DNA of 64,000 bases, taken from Chania multitudinisentens RB-25 (lineage in GTDB: Bacteria; Pseudomonadota; Gammaproteobacteria; Enterobacterales; Enterobacteriaceae). The stretch lies in NCBI RefSeq assembly GCF_000520015.2, contig NZ_CP007044.2:434001-498000 (forward strand), read 5' to 3'. Within the stretch, counting starts at the first letter, position 1; each line of letters opens with the position of its first letter. A program made the translations under genes and the position numbers. Below are positions 50,484-59,639 of the stretch, one piece after another. The notes under the pieces are model-generated. The model made no database searches. It worked only from the letters and a program-made list of their open reading frames with translations, and was not told the DNA's origin.

Positions 50484-52859
50484 TTAACGGCAGACCGCCT
50501 CGGCGGTTTCATACACGGCGTTAGCATCAAACTGGGTCGGAGCCTGATAATCGACCTGGCATTCACTTTGGTTGGTGACCTTGATACGGAGCGGCTGGCC
50601 GATATCGTCATTGAGCAGCATCACGTTGCCGTCGCCGATCACCGTACCCATAAACTGACCGCTGCTGCTCAATACGCTGGCCCCGACCGGGATGGCAACA
50701 CCGTTGGCATCCCGTATCGTCAGCAGCAACTGGCGGGTTTCCGTTACCGTAAAGTGCTTGCTGGCGACGGAACCGCGCGCCAGGGCAAAATCAGCGGTGG
50801 TGCTGTTCAGGCGGATATTCAATGGCAGCGTTTTCGTGTCAATCTGCGCCGTCGCCGTGGTATAGGGCTGCAATGCGGGCAGAATGGCATTGCCTGAATA
50901 GTTGGTCAGCGTTGCGCCGCTGCCAGGGGCCTGTACGCGCAGGTTACCCTGTTTAGGAATGCTGACAATGGCAAAGGTATCCCCGATGGGTTGTGAAGAC
51001 GTGGCTGCACTGCCGTTGGCATAGGCCACGGCACCGCTGGCTGACATCGACACAGACCGGCTCTGGTTGGAAGACTGTGACACCCCGGTCGCCAATTGTG
51101 CATAGGGGGTGCGCAGGTTGGCGGAGCCGCTCACGCGCTGCTGCTGGTCTGAACCGGTTACCCCGACGGTATACCCGCGGTTTTCCCCCCATTTCCCCTG
51201 ATAGCTGGAGCCCAAAGACAGGTTGTTATCAACCGATTGCACCCGGTTGTTCAGCGTACCCTGGCCCAGCGGCAGCGACAGGCTGGCATAGGCCGTTTCG
51301 CCAAACGCAGAGGATTGCAGGCTGAGGCTCAGCGTCGCCCGGCCCCAGCGCTGGCTGCTGGACAGCGTATGGGCAATATCACTTTTACCGTTGTGGTAGT
51401 ACTGGTTATGCGACGCCACGTAGGAGAACGCTCCCCAGCGCGGGTGCGCCCAGGTAATTGCCGCGCTGTTGGCATTGCGCAGGCTCTGGGTGGCCGGGGC
51501 CTGCCGGTAGGCCTGGCCACTGAGGGTGTCATCGGCGGTCAGGTAATCCTCTGAGCGGTACAGGGTAGAAAACGAGGTAGAGACATTCCCGCCCAGCGTG
51601 GTCTGCGCCTGCATATCCAGTTGATAGCCCTGCCGATTGTCTTGGGCGCGCGCATAACTGAGGCCGCCGGCCAGCCAGCCGCGTTCAGTGCCAGTGTAAC
51701 TGCTTTTCAGCGTCAGATTCTGGTATTCGCTGGCGAGCAGCCCGGCAGTCGTCATACGCTGGCGGTTGGCGGGGCTGAAAGCCACTTCACCGGTGATGAG
51801 TGGCGGGGTGTCTGCCGGTGCATCAACCGCCGCAGTAGGGTTACGGTAACGCCCCAGGCCCAACTGATAACTGGTGGCTTCCCGGTAATTATTGATATCC
51901 AGCGCATTGGTCACGGAGAAACGCTGCCGGCGGCCGTCTTCTTCAATGATTTCGACATCGGCAGGCACGCCATTGGAAAAGTTGCTGATGCTGTTCAGCG
52001 AAAATGGCCCCGGAGCCACCACGGTGCGGTAGATGGTGCGCCCACGCTGGCGTATTTCAACGGTGGCGTTGGTATCCGCGATGCCTTTAATCGGCACAAT
52101 CAACTGTGACGCACTGAATTGTGCGCTATCGGCGTAGAGTTGTGCACCCAGCATCGGCAAACCGGAAAAAGAATCGCTGTTGCTGCCAAACTGACCGAGT
52201 TGCAACACGGATTTAAGCGATTCCACCGCACGGGAAGCCGAGGTTTCTTCCGAGGTAAAACGATCGGCGTTCAGGCCACTGGAGACGCTGCTGCGGTTGC
52301 GTACCACCCAGTTGCTGACGTTGAGCCCGGGCTCCAAGATCCCCTGAAAGAAGCGCAGGTCGTTATTGTTGCCCGAGATCTGTTGGCCGAACAGGTTGTA
52401 ATTGAGCAGTGCGGCATAGCCACCGCGTTGAAAATCATCCTGTGATGGATCAAATGCCTCTTCGGGCAGCATCAGTTCCAGGCGAAATTGCCCGGGATAG
52501 GCTTTGCTGGTCGCGGTGGGCCAAAGGGCGCTGAGTGGTTCGCAGTCAGAGGCGAGCTTGGGCTGGCGCAGTTTCAAGGCGATAAGGAGCGCCTGATCGA
52601 CACAAAGCTGGCCATCGGCGTCAAATCGGGCATCGACGGTATACGAGCGAGCAGCATTGATCTGAATAGTGACGGTATTGACACCCGGCAGAAAGCGGGC
52701 TTCTTGGCTGAAGAAATCGGCGACATCAGCGGTATAACCCAGAGCCTCCAGCGTTTTAAGATCAAAGGTCGGGCTCTTTTCATTTGCAGCAGTCGCCACT
52801 GCGGGCAGTAGTACGAAAGCTGATATCAGGGAATGAAAGGAGACACGCAACGCTATCAT
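50484..52859 (-). CDS. Outer-membrane usher of the DUF1120-type fimbrial cluster
   Basis: A 791-residue FimD/PapC-type usher. The signal peptide ends PAVATAAN; the N-terminal domain has FDLKTLEALGYTADVADFFS and PGVNTVTIQINAARSYTV. The barrel holds the DFQRGGYAALLNYNLFGQQI segment, with plug residues near VPIKGIADTNATVEIRQRG. C-terminal plug domains contain a cysteine pair (SECQVDY and AVCR). The start at 52859 (MIALRVSFHS) has GGAAGTG upstream; the frame continues to 52937. Intact, but its chaperone is broken. Confidence 0.9.
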   Translation of the reverse strand: MIALRVSFHSLISAFVLLPAVATAANEKSPTFDLKTLEALGYTADVADFFSQEARFLPGVNTVTIQINAARSYTVDARFDADGQLCVDQALLIALKLRQPKLASDCEPLSALWPTATSKAYPGQFRLELMLPEEAFDPSQDDFQRGGYAALLNYNLFGQQISGNNNDLRFFQGILEPGLNVSNWVVRNRSSVSSGLNADRFTSEETSASRAVESLKSVLQLGQFGSNSDSFSGLPMLGAQLYADSAQFSASQLIVPIKGIADTNATVEIRQRGRTIYRTVVAPGPFSLNSISNFSNGVPADVEIIEEDGRRQRFSVTNALDINNYREATSYQLGLGRYRNPTAAVDAPADTPPLITGEVAFSPANRQRMTTAGLLASEYQNLTLKSSYTGTERGWLAGGLSYARAQDNRQGYQLDMQAQTTLGGNVSTSFSTLYRSEDYLTADDTLSGQAYRQAPATQSLRNANSAAITWAHPRWGAFSYVASHNQYYHNGKSDIAHTLSSSQRWGRATLSLSLQSSAFGETAYASLSLPLGQGTLNNRVQSVDNNLSLGSSYQGKWGENRGYTVGVTGSDQQQRVSGSANLRTPYAQLATGVSQSSNQSRSVSMSASGAVAYANGSAATSSQPIGDTFAIVSIPKQGNLRVQAPGSGATLTNYSGNAILPALQPYTTATAQIDTKTLPLNIRLNSTTADFALARGSVASKHFTVTETRQLLLTIRDANGVAIPVGASVLSSSGQFMGTVIGDGNVMLLNDDIGQPLRIKVTNQSECQVDYQAPTQFDANAVYETAEAVCR

Positions 52860-52978
52860 TCTGGCACTTCCAGTCAATCCGTACATCATTACCGTCAAAT
52901 AAAATAAGAGGATGAATAAATAACGGGCACGAAACATAAAGTTTTTGTGCCCGCATAAGATGAGGTGTTAACAGTTCA

Positions 52979-53635
52979 TTAAATAGCGAACGCGAAGTTG
53001 AGGGTCATGGAACCATCAAGTTTGGCATTATCAGTAATTGCACCGTTCATTATGCTGACACTGGCGAGGTCAAGTTGGGCTCTAATATCGGCCTGAAAGA
53101 CTCTTCCTGCTTGCAATACATTATCAGCGGTTGCCCAACTGACCTGATTTCCCTGGCTGATATAAGTGCTCGCAGACTGTAATAAACATTGTCCTGGAAC
53201 GCCTTTACAGAGTGCAACGGCGACCCCATCAACCGTCGATGTATTTAACAATATCGGTTTGAATGCGCCGATTTTGCCGGTTCCATTGACAAAGCCTAAG
53301 CCATAGTGGTTGGGAGCCCCATTAGCTGGGTTTGTAATGACCACAGAATCACTACGATTATCTGTTGGCGTAATGGTTAAATAAGTCTGGCTGTCACAAG
53401 TTATCACCCAGCTTTTCGTAATATTCCCCATCTGAGTTGTCGCACTTGGTCTTACTAATGACGATGACAATTTACCAAAATCATAGACGCCATTATCCGG
53501 TGCCGCGATGGTACAGCTAGGGACTTGTATATTCCCCTTGACCTTGAGCTCAGCCGTTGGGGCTGCGGCTAGTGTATGGGCTGCAAGCAGCAGCAAACAT
53601 GGCAAGGCAGCAAGTGTGGGCAGGTGCTTTTTCAT
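52979..53635 (-). CDS. DUF1120-type fimbrial subunit 1
   Basis: A 218-residue exported protein. The signal peptide ends HTLAAAPT, followed by AELKVKGNIQVPSCTIAAPD, the DUF1120 start seen in the paralogue. A cysteine pair (SCTI and TCDSQT) and a second one (LCKGVPGQC) are present. The C-terminus DGSMTLNFAFAI is the expected beta-strand for donor exchange. It is 119 bases upstream of the usher, in the same direction. Confidence 0.8.
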   Translation of the reverse strand: MKKHLPTLAALPCLLLLAAHTLAAAPTAELKVKGNIQVPSCTIAAPDNGVYDFGKLSSSLVRPSATTQMGNITKSWVITCDSQTYLTITPTDNRSDSVVITNPANGAPNHYGLGFVNGTGKIGAFKPILLNTSTVDGVAVALCKGVPGQCLLQSASTYISQGNQVSWATADNVLQAGRVFQADIRAQLDLASVSIMNGAITDNAKLDGSMTLNFAFAI

Positions 53636-53719
53636 AACGCAATAAAATCCGTATCAATACAATATTGATGTGTAATGTGGCTGACATGCCCACTTGGCCG
53701 GTGGGCACCCCAGGCAGGA

Positions 53720-54355
53720 TCAGATGCCGTAGGCAAATTTCAATGTCATGGAACCATCGATGCTGGTGTCATCGGTGATAGCACCGTTCATAGTGGCAGA
53801 GCTGGCCAGAACTGGGCTGACAGTAATATCGGCGACAAAAACCTTACCACTTCTTTGGGTACTGGCCGTGGCGGTTGCCCAGCCAGAACGTTGCCCGGTA
53901 GTGATATTAGCCGTTGCTGCTGGCGTAAAGGTGGCAGAAGGCGAGGTAAACAGGCTGGAAGCGACACCGTCTACCGTGGCATTTCTCATTTGCGCGGTGT
54001 AGTAACCAATTTTGCCGGTGCTGTTGACCATGCCCATACCGAAGTTGGTGGCAGCGACTGTACTGGCAGAAGAGCCGCGATTATCTTCCGGAGAAAAATT
54101 CAGATAGGTTTCAGCATCACAGGTGATGGTCCAGGTTTTGGTCATCGGCGTCAGCGCAGTGGTAGCCGCAGGTTTGATCATGGTTGAAGACAATTTGCCA
54201 AAGTCATAGATAGCGTCATCAGCGGCCGCAACGGTACAGGTGGGAACGGTCAGTTCACCGATCACTTTCAGCTCTGCGGTAGGTGCAGTGGCCTGAGCCT
54301 GTGCGATGGTCAGCAGAGTAGATAATGCAGTGACGGTAAAAATGTGCTTTTTCAT
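53720..54355 (-). CDS. DUF1120-type fimbrial subunit 2
   Basis: A 211-residue paralogue of the neighbour. The signal peptide ends QAQATAPT and the mature part is AELKVIGELTVPTCTVAAAD, then YDFGKLSS. One cysteine pair (TCTV and TCDAET); the final DGSMTLKFAYGI matches the other subunit. Probably the first gene of the operon: its upstream region of over 900 bases holds the promoter and regulatory repeat. Confidence 0.8.
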   Translation of the reverse strand: MKKHIFTVTALSTLLTIAQAQATAPTAELKVIGELTVPTCTVAAADDAIYDFGKLSSTMIKPAATTALTPMTKTWTITCDAETYLNFSPEDNRGSSASTVAATNFGMGMVNSTGKIGYYTAQMRNATVDGVASSLFTSPSATFTPAATANITTGQRSGWATATASTQRSGKVFVADITVSPVLASSATMNGAITDDTSIDGSMTLKFAYGI

Positions 54356-54466
54356 AAAAATTCCATATTTTGATATAATAAAAACGAAAGTCAGGTTTTA
54401 TTAGCAACTACTATTGGCAACATAAAACCACGGGTAAATATTGATGGTGATATACCACCAACGTTT

Positions 54467-54606
54467 ATATCCTTTATACTTCAAGTCGTTTGAGTGTTGG
54501 CCTCATTCACTCACCCTTTGGGTCAGCGCAAGCACTATTCAAATGAGCCTATGCCTCATTTGCCACTCGTTTGCCATCAATAAGCAACTCGAATTATTTT
54601 GGATAT
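54467..54606. repeat. YPAL-like palindromic repeat
   Basis: About 140 bp whose ends are inverted repeats: ATATCCTTTATACTTCAAGT on the left and, on the other strand, ATATCCAAAATAATTCGAGT on the right. Such elements are common in Yersinia and relatives. It lies in the upstream region of the DUF1120 operon and is not coding. Confidence 0.55.
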
Positions 54607-55033
54607 GTATCGGTGAAGTCAGTGACTTCATTCATTAACTGATTTAAATAAATCAAAGGCAACTCATTTTTTCTTTTGCCTTGTAATGCATGTTAACATT
54701 TATTTCCTGCTTTATTTTTTGATACTCATGGCCATCACTGTCTGGATTATATTCCATTGATGCAGGCGACAATGACGATAACAAAAACCATGTTATTTCA
54801 GGATATTAAGTCATTAATACAGTATCTTTTTAATTTACAGATTCTTATGCATTTTATCAGACAGTCTGTGCTGATGATTTAAGCTATTCCCCTGATGACA
54901 TCAGGAGTCTGATAATAAAAAATTACTGATTAATTAATTTATTAGCAAGATAATATAAAATCAATTTCATTTAAATCACGAAGTAGTTGTGTTGAGTTAT
55001 AAAAGTAAGAAATATGTATTAATAAATAACCCC

Positions 55034-55246
55034 ATCACCCTAGGAATGCTCTTAATTATAATGAGCTAGACAATACTGGGGAGATGATCATTTATTTTGC
55101 ATGATGCCAAAAACGTATCAAATAACATTAAACCAATAAATAACAATGAGTTATCATTTTATATAAAATACAAATTTACATAAAACTGACATTTAATTGC
55201 GTTTATTTGCGTTATTTTTTGACATTTATCATGGTTTTTTCTTGAA
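55034..55246. repeat. Regulatory repeat upstream of the DUF1120 fimbrial cluster, copy B
   Basis: Blocks shared with copy A (46366-46580): CCCTAGGAATGCTC, GGGGAGATGATCATTTA, TTTTGCATGATGCCAAAAAC, GTATCAAA, AATAACAATGAGTT and TTTATCATGGTTTTTT. It ends about 45 bases before IS3 copy B. Confidence 0.6.
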
Positions 55247-55365
55247 TACATGTGTTTGTGATTTTTATTACACTAAATAGTGGGGTCTTTTTGTAGTCCC
55301 CCCTGAATTTAGTCTTACAGTTTAATGGAGTTCTCTGGTTAAAATGCAACCAATGGAGGCTCATC

Positions 55366-55632
55366 ATGAAGAAAGCGCGTTTCACTGAAACCCAGATCCT
55401 GAGGGTCCTGAAAGAAGTTGAAGGTGGCCGGCATGTGAAGGATGTTTGCCGCGAAAACGGTGTATCGGAAGCCAGCTACTACAACTGGAAATCCAAATAT
55501 GGCGGTATGGGATCCTCTGATATCAAACGCATGAAAGAGCTGGAAGAGGAAAATCGGCGGCTAAAACAAATGTATGCATCCCTGAGCTTAGACCATGAAA
55601 TTCTTAAGGATGTTGTAGCAAAAAAACTTTAA
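55366..55632 (+). CDS. IS3 orfA, copy B
   Basis: Eighty-eight residues, differing from copy A at only a few positions (for example GGMGS and VVAKKL at the end). Helix-turn-helix and zipper-like C-terminus as in copy A. The A-run before its stop is the presumed -1 frameshift site. Confidence 0.9.
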   Translation: MKKARFTETQILRVLKEVEGGRHVKDVCRENGVSEASYYNWKSKYGGMGSSDIKRMKELEEENRRLKQMYASLSLDHEILKDVVAKKL

Positions 55633-55634
55633 CG

Positions 55635-56474
55635 GTGCCTGAAAAGCGTGAGCTGGTGCGTTATGTCATGAAGGAACATCAGACCAGCGAACGACGCGGG
55701 TGCCGAATTATGGGGATGAGTCGAAGCCTGTTGCATTACTGCCCGAACACGGCACGGGATATGCCGGTGATCGAGGCATTACAAAAATTGGCACATCAAT
55801 ATCCGGCCTATGGCTTCGGCCTAATGTTCAATAAGTTACGCCAGGCAGGACGGTCATGGAATGCAAAACGGGTTTACCGACTCTATCGCCTGTTAAAACT
55901 CAACCTCCGGCGAAAAGGGAAAAAACGCTTACCTAACCGGCATCCACAGCCTTTGGCTACTCCACTTAAAATAAACCACTGCTGGTCGGTTGATTTTATG
56001 AGTGATGCGTTGCTGGACGGGCGTCGGTTTAGATTATTTAACGTCGTCGATGATTTTAATCGGGAAGCACTGGCCATAGAAGCTGACTTGAATATACCGG
56101 CTCATCGTGTTGTTCGTATACTGGAACGACTCAGTGCAGAAAGAGGTTACCCCGCATTTATACGAAGTGATAACGGACCAGAACTCACAGCAGCAGCGTT
56201 AGCCGAATAGGCAGAACGCCACGGCGTGATACTTGATTTTATTCAGCCAGGCAAACCGATGCAGAACGGATTTATCGAGCGATTTAACAAAACGCTGCGA
56301 ACAGAGATACTCGATATGTATCTGTTCCGAACGCTTTCGGAAGTGCGAGAGTTAACAGAAAACTGGCGTACAGAATATAACAAGGAACGCCCGCATAGCT
56401 CACTGGGCAATGTGCCGCCAGTTATCTATGCGAGGCAAAAACTGAACGGAGATCCTCATTGGCGGTGGTACTAA
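55635..56474 (+). pseudogene. IS3 orfB, copy B, interrupted
   Basis: The frame starts with GTG (VPEKREL) and contains the DDE core (HCWSVDFMSDALL, FIRSDNGPEL and ERFNKTLRTEIL). A TAG at 56208-56210 replaces the tryptophan seen in copy A (SEWAEM). The lesion differs from the one in copy A, so the two copies decayed independently. Confidence 0.85.
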
Positions 56475-56490
56475 AAACTGGAGGGACTAC

Positions 56491-56694
56491 AAAGCCACCT
56501 GGGAAGCGCTGTGCGAGGCCAGCCAAGACCGGCAGGATTTGGGGGCGGATTGGGTACAGGAGAACGGCGAGGTGATTATTGGCGGCGACTGGCTCACCGA
56601 GTCTGGCATTGCCAACGCTGAACAACTGGAGGTCACCGCCGCGCCCGGTGTGCTCCGGTTGCAGCGGCGGGAAGTGGGAGGATTTAGGGCTTAA
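56491..56694 (+). pseudogene. SymE-like gene, C-terminal fragment
   Basis: Sixty-seven codons from the IS3 junction to a TAA read KATWEALCEASQ, DWVQENGEVIIGGDWLTESG, and IANAEQLEVTAAPGVLRLQR. The GDWL-ESG then PGVLRL pattern resembles the SpoVT/AbrB-like end of SymE-type toxins. The fragment is GC-rich compared with its neighbours. The N-terminus is lost to IS3. Family assignment is tentative. Confidence 0.4.
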
Positions 56695-56697
56695 ATG

Positions 56698-57992
56698 GGG
56701 AGTGTTAGAGATTCTGTGTCATTCCAGTAAGATACAATCAAAAAGGAATGACACATGTCCCAACCCTTCGATTTTGACAAAGCGCTTAAGGCACTCCAGT
56801 CCGGTCAGGCATTAACCGGTAAGGATGGTGTTTTAACTCCGCTAATCAAACAGTTAACTGAGGCTGCTCTGGCCGCTGAGCTCAACTCTCATCTGGCTCT
56901 GGATGTTGAAGCCAACCGTAAGAACGGTTCCGGTAAAAAGACGATTAAAGCCCCGACCGGCAGCTTCGAACTGGCGACTCCGCGTGATCGTAATGGCTCT
57001 TTTGAGCCTCAGTTAGTGAAAAAGCACCAGACCACGCTGTCCGATGAAATTGAACGCAAGATCATCCGCCTGTTTGCGCTGGGGATGAGCTATCAGGACA
57101 TCAGCCGAGAAATTGAAGATTTATATGCTTTCAGTGTCTCTACCGCCACCATCAGCGCTGTTACGGATAAAGTCATCCCCGAATTAAAACAGTGGCAGCA
57201 GCGCCCGCTGGAGAAGGTTTATCCTTTCGTCTGGCTGGATGCTATTCACTATAAAATCCGCGAGGATGGCCGTTACCAGAGCAAAGCCGTTTACACTGTG
57301 TTGGCGCTGAATCTGGAAGGCAAAAAAGAAATTCTGGGCCTGTATCTGTCGGAAAGCGAAGGTGCAAACTTCTGGTTAACCGTATTAAGCGACCTGCAAA
57401 ACCGTGGCGTTGAAGATATTCTGATCGCCTGTGTGGATGGATTGACCGGCTTCCCAGAAGCAATAAACAGTATTTATCCGCAGACGGAAGTTCAACTCTG
57501 CATTATTCATCAGATACGTAACTCGATTAAATATGTGGCGTCGAAGCACCATAAAGCCTTTATGACTGACCTGAAGCCAGTGTATCGTGCGGTGTCAAAA
57601 GAGGCGGCGGAAACGGCGCTGGATGAGTTGGAGGCAAAATGGGGCCAGCAGTATCCGGTGGTGCTCCAGTCGTGGCGTCGCAAGTGGGGAAACCTGTCAG
57701 CGTACTTCCGCTATCCGGCGACTATCCGTAAGGTCATTTACACCACGAATGCCATCGAATCGGTACACCGTCAGTTCAGGAAGCTGACCAAAACCAAAGG
57801 TGCTTTCCCCAATGAAAACAGTCTTCTGAAGCTACTTTATCTGGGTCTGATGAATGCACAGGAAAAATGGACAATGCCCATTCAGAGCTGGAATTTGACA
57901 TTGTCGCAGTTAGCCATTTATTTTGAAGGGCGGCTGAATAATGTGATGACGCTGTAGAATTTTTAACGTGACACAGAATTCTGAACACTCTC
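56698..57992 (+). mobile_element. IS256-family element, IS285-like
   Basis: A 1295-bp element with ends GGGAGTGTTAGAGATTCTGT and, inverted, GAGAGTGTTCAGAATTCTGT. An 8-bp duplication CTTAAATG flanks it (56690-56697 and 57993-58000). The right copy of this duplication contains the first two bases of IS481 copy B. Confidence 0.92.
56755..57957 (+). CDS. IS256-family (IS285-like) transposase
   Basis: A 400-residue mutator-type transposase starting MSQPFDFDKALKALQSGQAL. The DDE site is visible: the first acid in VWLDAIHYKI, the second in ACVDGLTGFPEAI, and the Glu in TTNAIESVHRQFRK. HxxH-like CIIHQIRNS and the C-terminal domain are intact. Full-length compared with IS285, so probably active. Confidence 0.94.
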   Translation: MSQPFDFDKALKALQSGQALTGKDGVLTPLIKQLTEAALAAELNSHLALDVEANRKNGSGKKTIKAPTGSFELATPRDRNGSFEPQLVKKHQTTLSDEIERKIIRLFALGMSYQDISREIEDLYAFSVSTATISAVTDKVIPELKQWQQRPLEKVYPFVWLDAIHYKIREDGRYQSKAVYTVLALNLEGKKEILGLYLSESEGANFWLTVLSDLQNRGVEDILIACVDGLTGFPEAINSIYPQTEVQLCIIHQIRNSIKYVASKHHKAFMTDLKPVYRAVSKEAAETALDELEAKWGQQYPVVLQSWRRKWGNLSAYFRYPATIRKVIYTTNAIESVHRQFRKLTKTKGAFPNENSLLKLLYLGLMNAQEKWTMPIQSWNLTLSQLAIYFEGRLNNVMTL

Positions 57993-57998
57993 CTTAAA

Positions 57999-59199
57999 TG
58001 TATTAGCTCAGACCTGATCTGACAGTTACCGGTTATTTATACAGGTATCTGTCAGATTACATCTGGCTTAAGTTTTTCTCAGCCCAGATGCGCTTTCCAT
58101 CAAGTAATGTTTCCATTGGCGTTCTGCCACAGCACATTTTCCCCTGATGAGTTCGCTCATTATTATAGTGAGCCAGCCATTCATCAAGATCCGATTGTAA
58201 TGTATCGAGCTCACCATACAGCTTTTTACGGAACGTGACCTGATAAAACTCGTTCAGTATCGTTTTGTGGAACCGCTCGCAGATGCCGTTTGTCTGCGGT
58301 GACATCGCTTTGGTTTTCGTGTGGTCGATGTCATTTATCGCCAGGTAGAGCTGGTAATCATGTTGCTCCACTTTGCCACAAAACTCTGTGCCTCTGTCGG
58401 TCAGTATTCTCAGCATTGGCAGTCCATGCGACTCGTAAAAGGGGAGCACACGGTCATTCAGCAGGTCAGCCGCAGTAATCGGGGTTTTGGTGACATACAG
58501 CTTGCAGTGAGCAACCTTCGAGTATGTATCAACAAAGGTCTGCTGATAGATACGCCCGACGCCTTTCAGATTGCCGACGTAGAACGTATCCTGTGAGCCC
58601 AGATAGCCGGGATGGGCGGTTTCGATTTCACCACATACCTGGTCATCACTGGCTTTACGCTCCAGTGCCACTATCTGTGCTTCAGTCAGTTCGATACCGT
58701 CATGGGCCACTTTTTCTTCCAGTGCTTTCAGCCGCTTTTTGAAGTTCTCAAGTGAGTGACGCAGCCAGACAGAACGGACGCCGCTTCCTGAGATAAAAAC
58801 GCCTTGTTTACGCAGTTCATTACTGCTCCGGTGCTGACCATGCGCAGGGAACGCGATAGCGTAATCAACAACGACCTGCTCAGTGGCATTATCAGTACGG
58901 TTTTTGATGTTGGAAGCACGTCGACTGCGGTTAATTAGTGCATCCACGCCACCTTCATCAGCCAACTCCCGATAACGGTAAAACGTATCGCGTGAGACGC
59001 CCATGATTTTACAGGCTTTTGACACGTTGCTAAGTTCTTCGGCCAGATTGAGCAAACCTGTTTTGTGTTTGATGACAGGATTGTTAGTATGAAGCATGAG
59101 AGTTACCTCGTGTTTTGTATAAGGATTCGACACCCATATCAAAACCGGTAACTCTCAACCTTTCAAGGTCATGTGTCAGATCAAGTCGCGACTAATACA
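57999..59199 (-). mobile_element. IS481-family element, copy B
   Basis: A 1201-bp element as in copy A. Once the IS256-type insertion is removed, the flanks read GCTTAAA on both sides (7 bp), a perfect duplication. IS256 then landed at its left junction. Confidence 0.92.
58057..59097 (-). CDS. IS481-family transposase, copy B
   Basis: A 346-residue transposase differing from copy A at only one residue that I saw (ATEQVVVDY against ATEQAVVDY). DDE residues and N-terminal helix-turn-helix are the same. The near-identity of two copies over 1.2 kb implies recent transposition. Confidence 0.9.
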   Translation of the reverse strand: MLHTNNPVIKHKTGLLNLAEELSNVSKACKIMGVSRDTFYRYRELADEGGVDALINRSRRASNIKNRTDNATEQVVVDYAIAFPAHGQHRSSNELRKQGVFISGSGVRSVWLRHSLENFKKRLKALEEKVAHDGIELTEAQIVALERKASDDQVCGEIETAHPGYLGSQDTFYVGNLKGVGRIYQQTFVDTYSKVAHCKLYVTKTPITAADLLNDRVLPFYESHGLPMLRILTDRGTEFCGKVEQHDYQLYLAINDIDHTKTKAMSPQTNGICERFHKTILNEFYQVTFRKKLYGELDTLQSDLDEWLAHYNNERTHQGKMCCGRTPMETLLDGKRIWAEKNLSQM

Positions 59200-59210
59200 G
59201 CTTAAATATA

Positions 59211-59239
59211 AGAACCCCGGCCAGCTTGGCCGGGGTTCT
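59211..59239 (-). terminator. Terminator-like hairpin after the cdi immunity gene
   Basis: Stem AGAACCCCGGCC, loop AGCTT, GGCCGGGGTTCT (12 bp), then on the minus strand a weak A/T-rich run. It is five bases past the immunity stop. Confidence 0.7.
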
Positions 59240-59243
59240 GCTC

Positions 59244-59639
59244 TCAGTTCAGAAGATCCGTTGATACATTGCCAGTATCGAAGAACTCTTTAAAAATCCT
59301 GACAACAAGATCGAAGTCTTTTGTAAGCTGACGCTCAGGCCAGTAATTACCAAGAATAATGACACTTTCCCCTGATGAAGAGGTTTTATCCCATATGGAT
59401 CTTACATCTCCTCCAGACTCATCATATTCCAGTAAAGTAACTAGATAAAAGCCATTCTCTGCCTCAACACTGAGTCTTTCAGGCCCAACATCTGGAGCAT
59501 TGATAATCCTGATATTCACGCTACCGCTGTTATTTTTCAAAACATTTAAAAAATCGATTACGTCAGACCATAAAGGAGATTCATTTCTGACATATTCATC
59601 ACCAGCGCATAAACGAGAAAGCTCATAATTCATCATCAT
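59244..59639 (-). CDS. cdiI: Imm1-like immunity protein for the CdiA deaminase tip
   Basis: A 131-residue acidic protein starting with three in-frame ATGs (MMMNYELSRL), the first overlapping the cdiA stop as ATGA. The C-terminal part has GESVIILGNYWPERQLTKDF, then IFKEFFDTGNVSTDLL, which matches the Imm1 pattern seen with deaminase-type polymorphic toxins. No signal peptide; it should bind the toxin in the cytoplasm. Confidence 0.75.
   Translation of the reverse strand: MMMNYELSRLCAGDEYVRNESPLWSDVIDFLNVLKNNSGSVNIRIINAPDVGPERLSVEAENGFYLVTLLEYDESGGDVRSIWDKTSSSGESVIILGNYWPERQLTKDFDLVVRIFKEFFDTGNVSTDLLN

Larger units (their letters stand above)
55292..56491 (+). mobile_element. IS3-family (IS407-group) element, copy B
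   Basis: A 1200-bp element with the same ends as copy A but in the opposite orientation. The four-base flanks (TTTT and AAGC) do not match. Its right end truncates the gene fragment at 56491. Confidence 0.88.

Noticed and set aside
54441..54638. Plus-strand frame of 65 codons upstream of the DUF1120 operon
   Set aside because: It overlaps the YPAL-like palindromic repeat, which explains the open frame.
36956..56491. Simple inversion of the 17-kb block between the IS3 copies
   Set aside because: If only an inversion had happened, swapped four-base flanks should match (TGAC with AAAA, CACG with AAGC), and they do not. Only a more complex history would fit.
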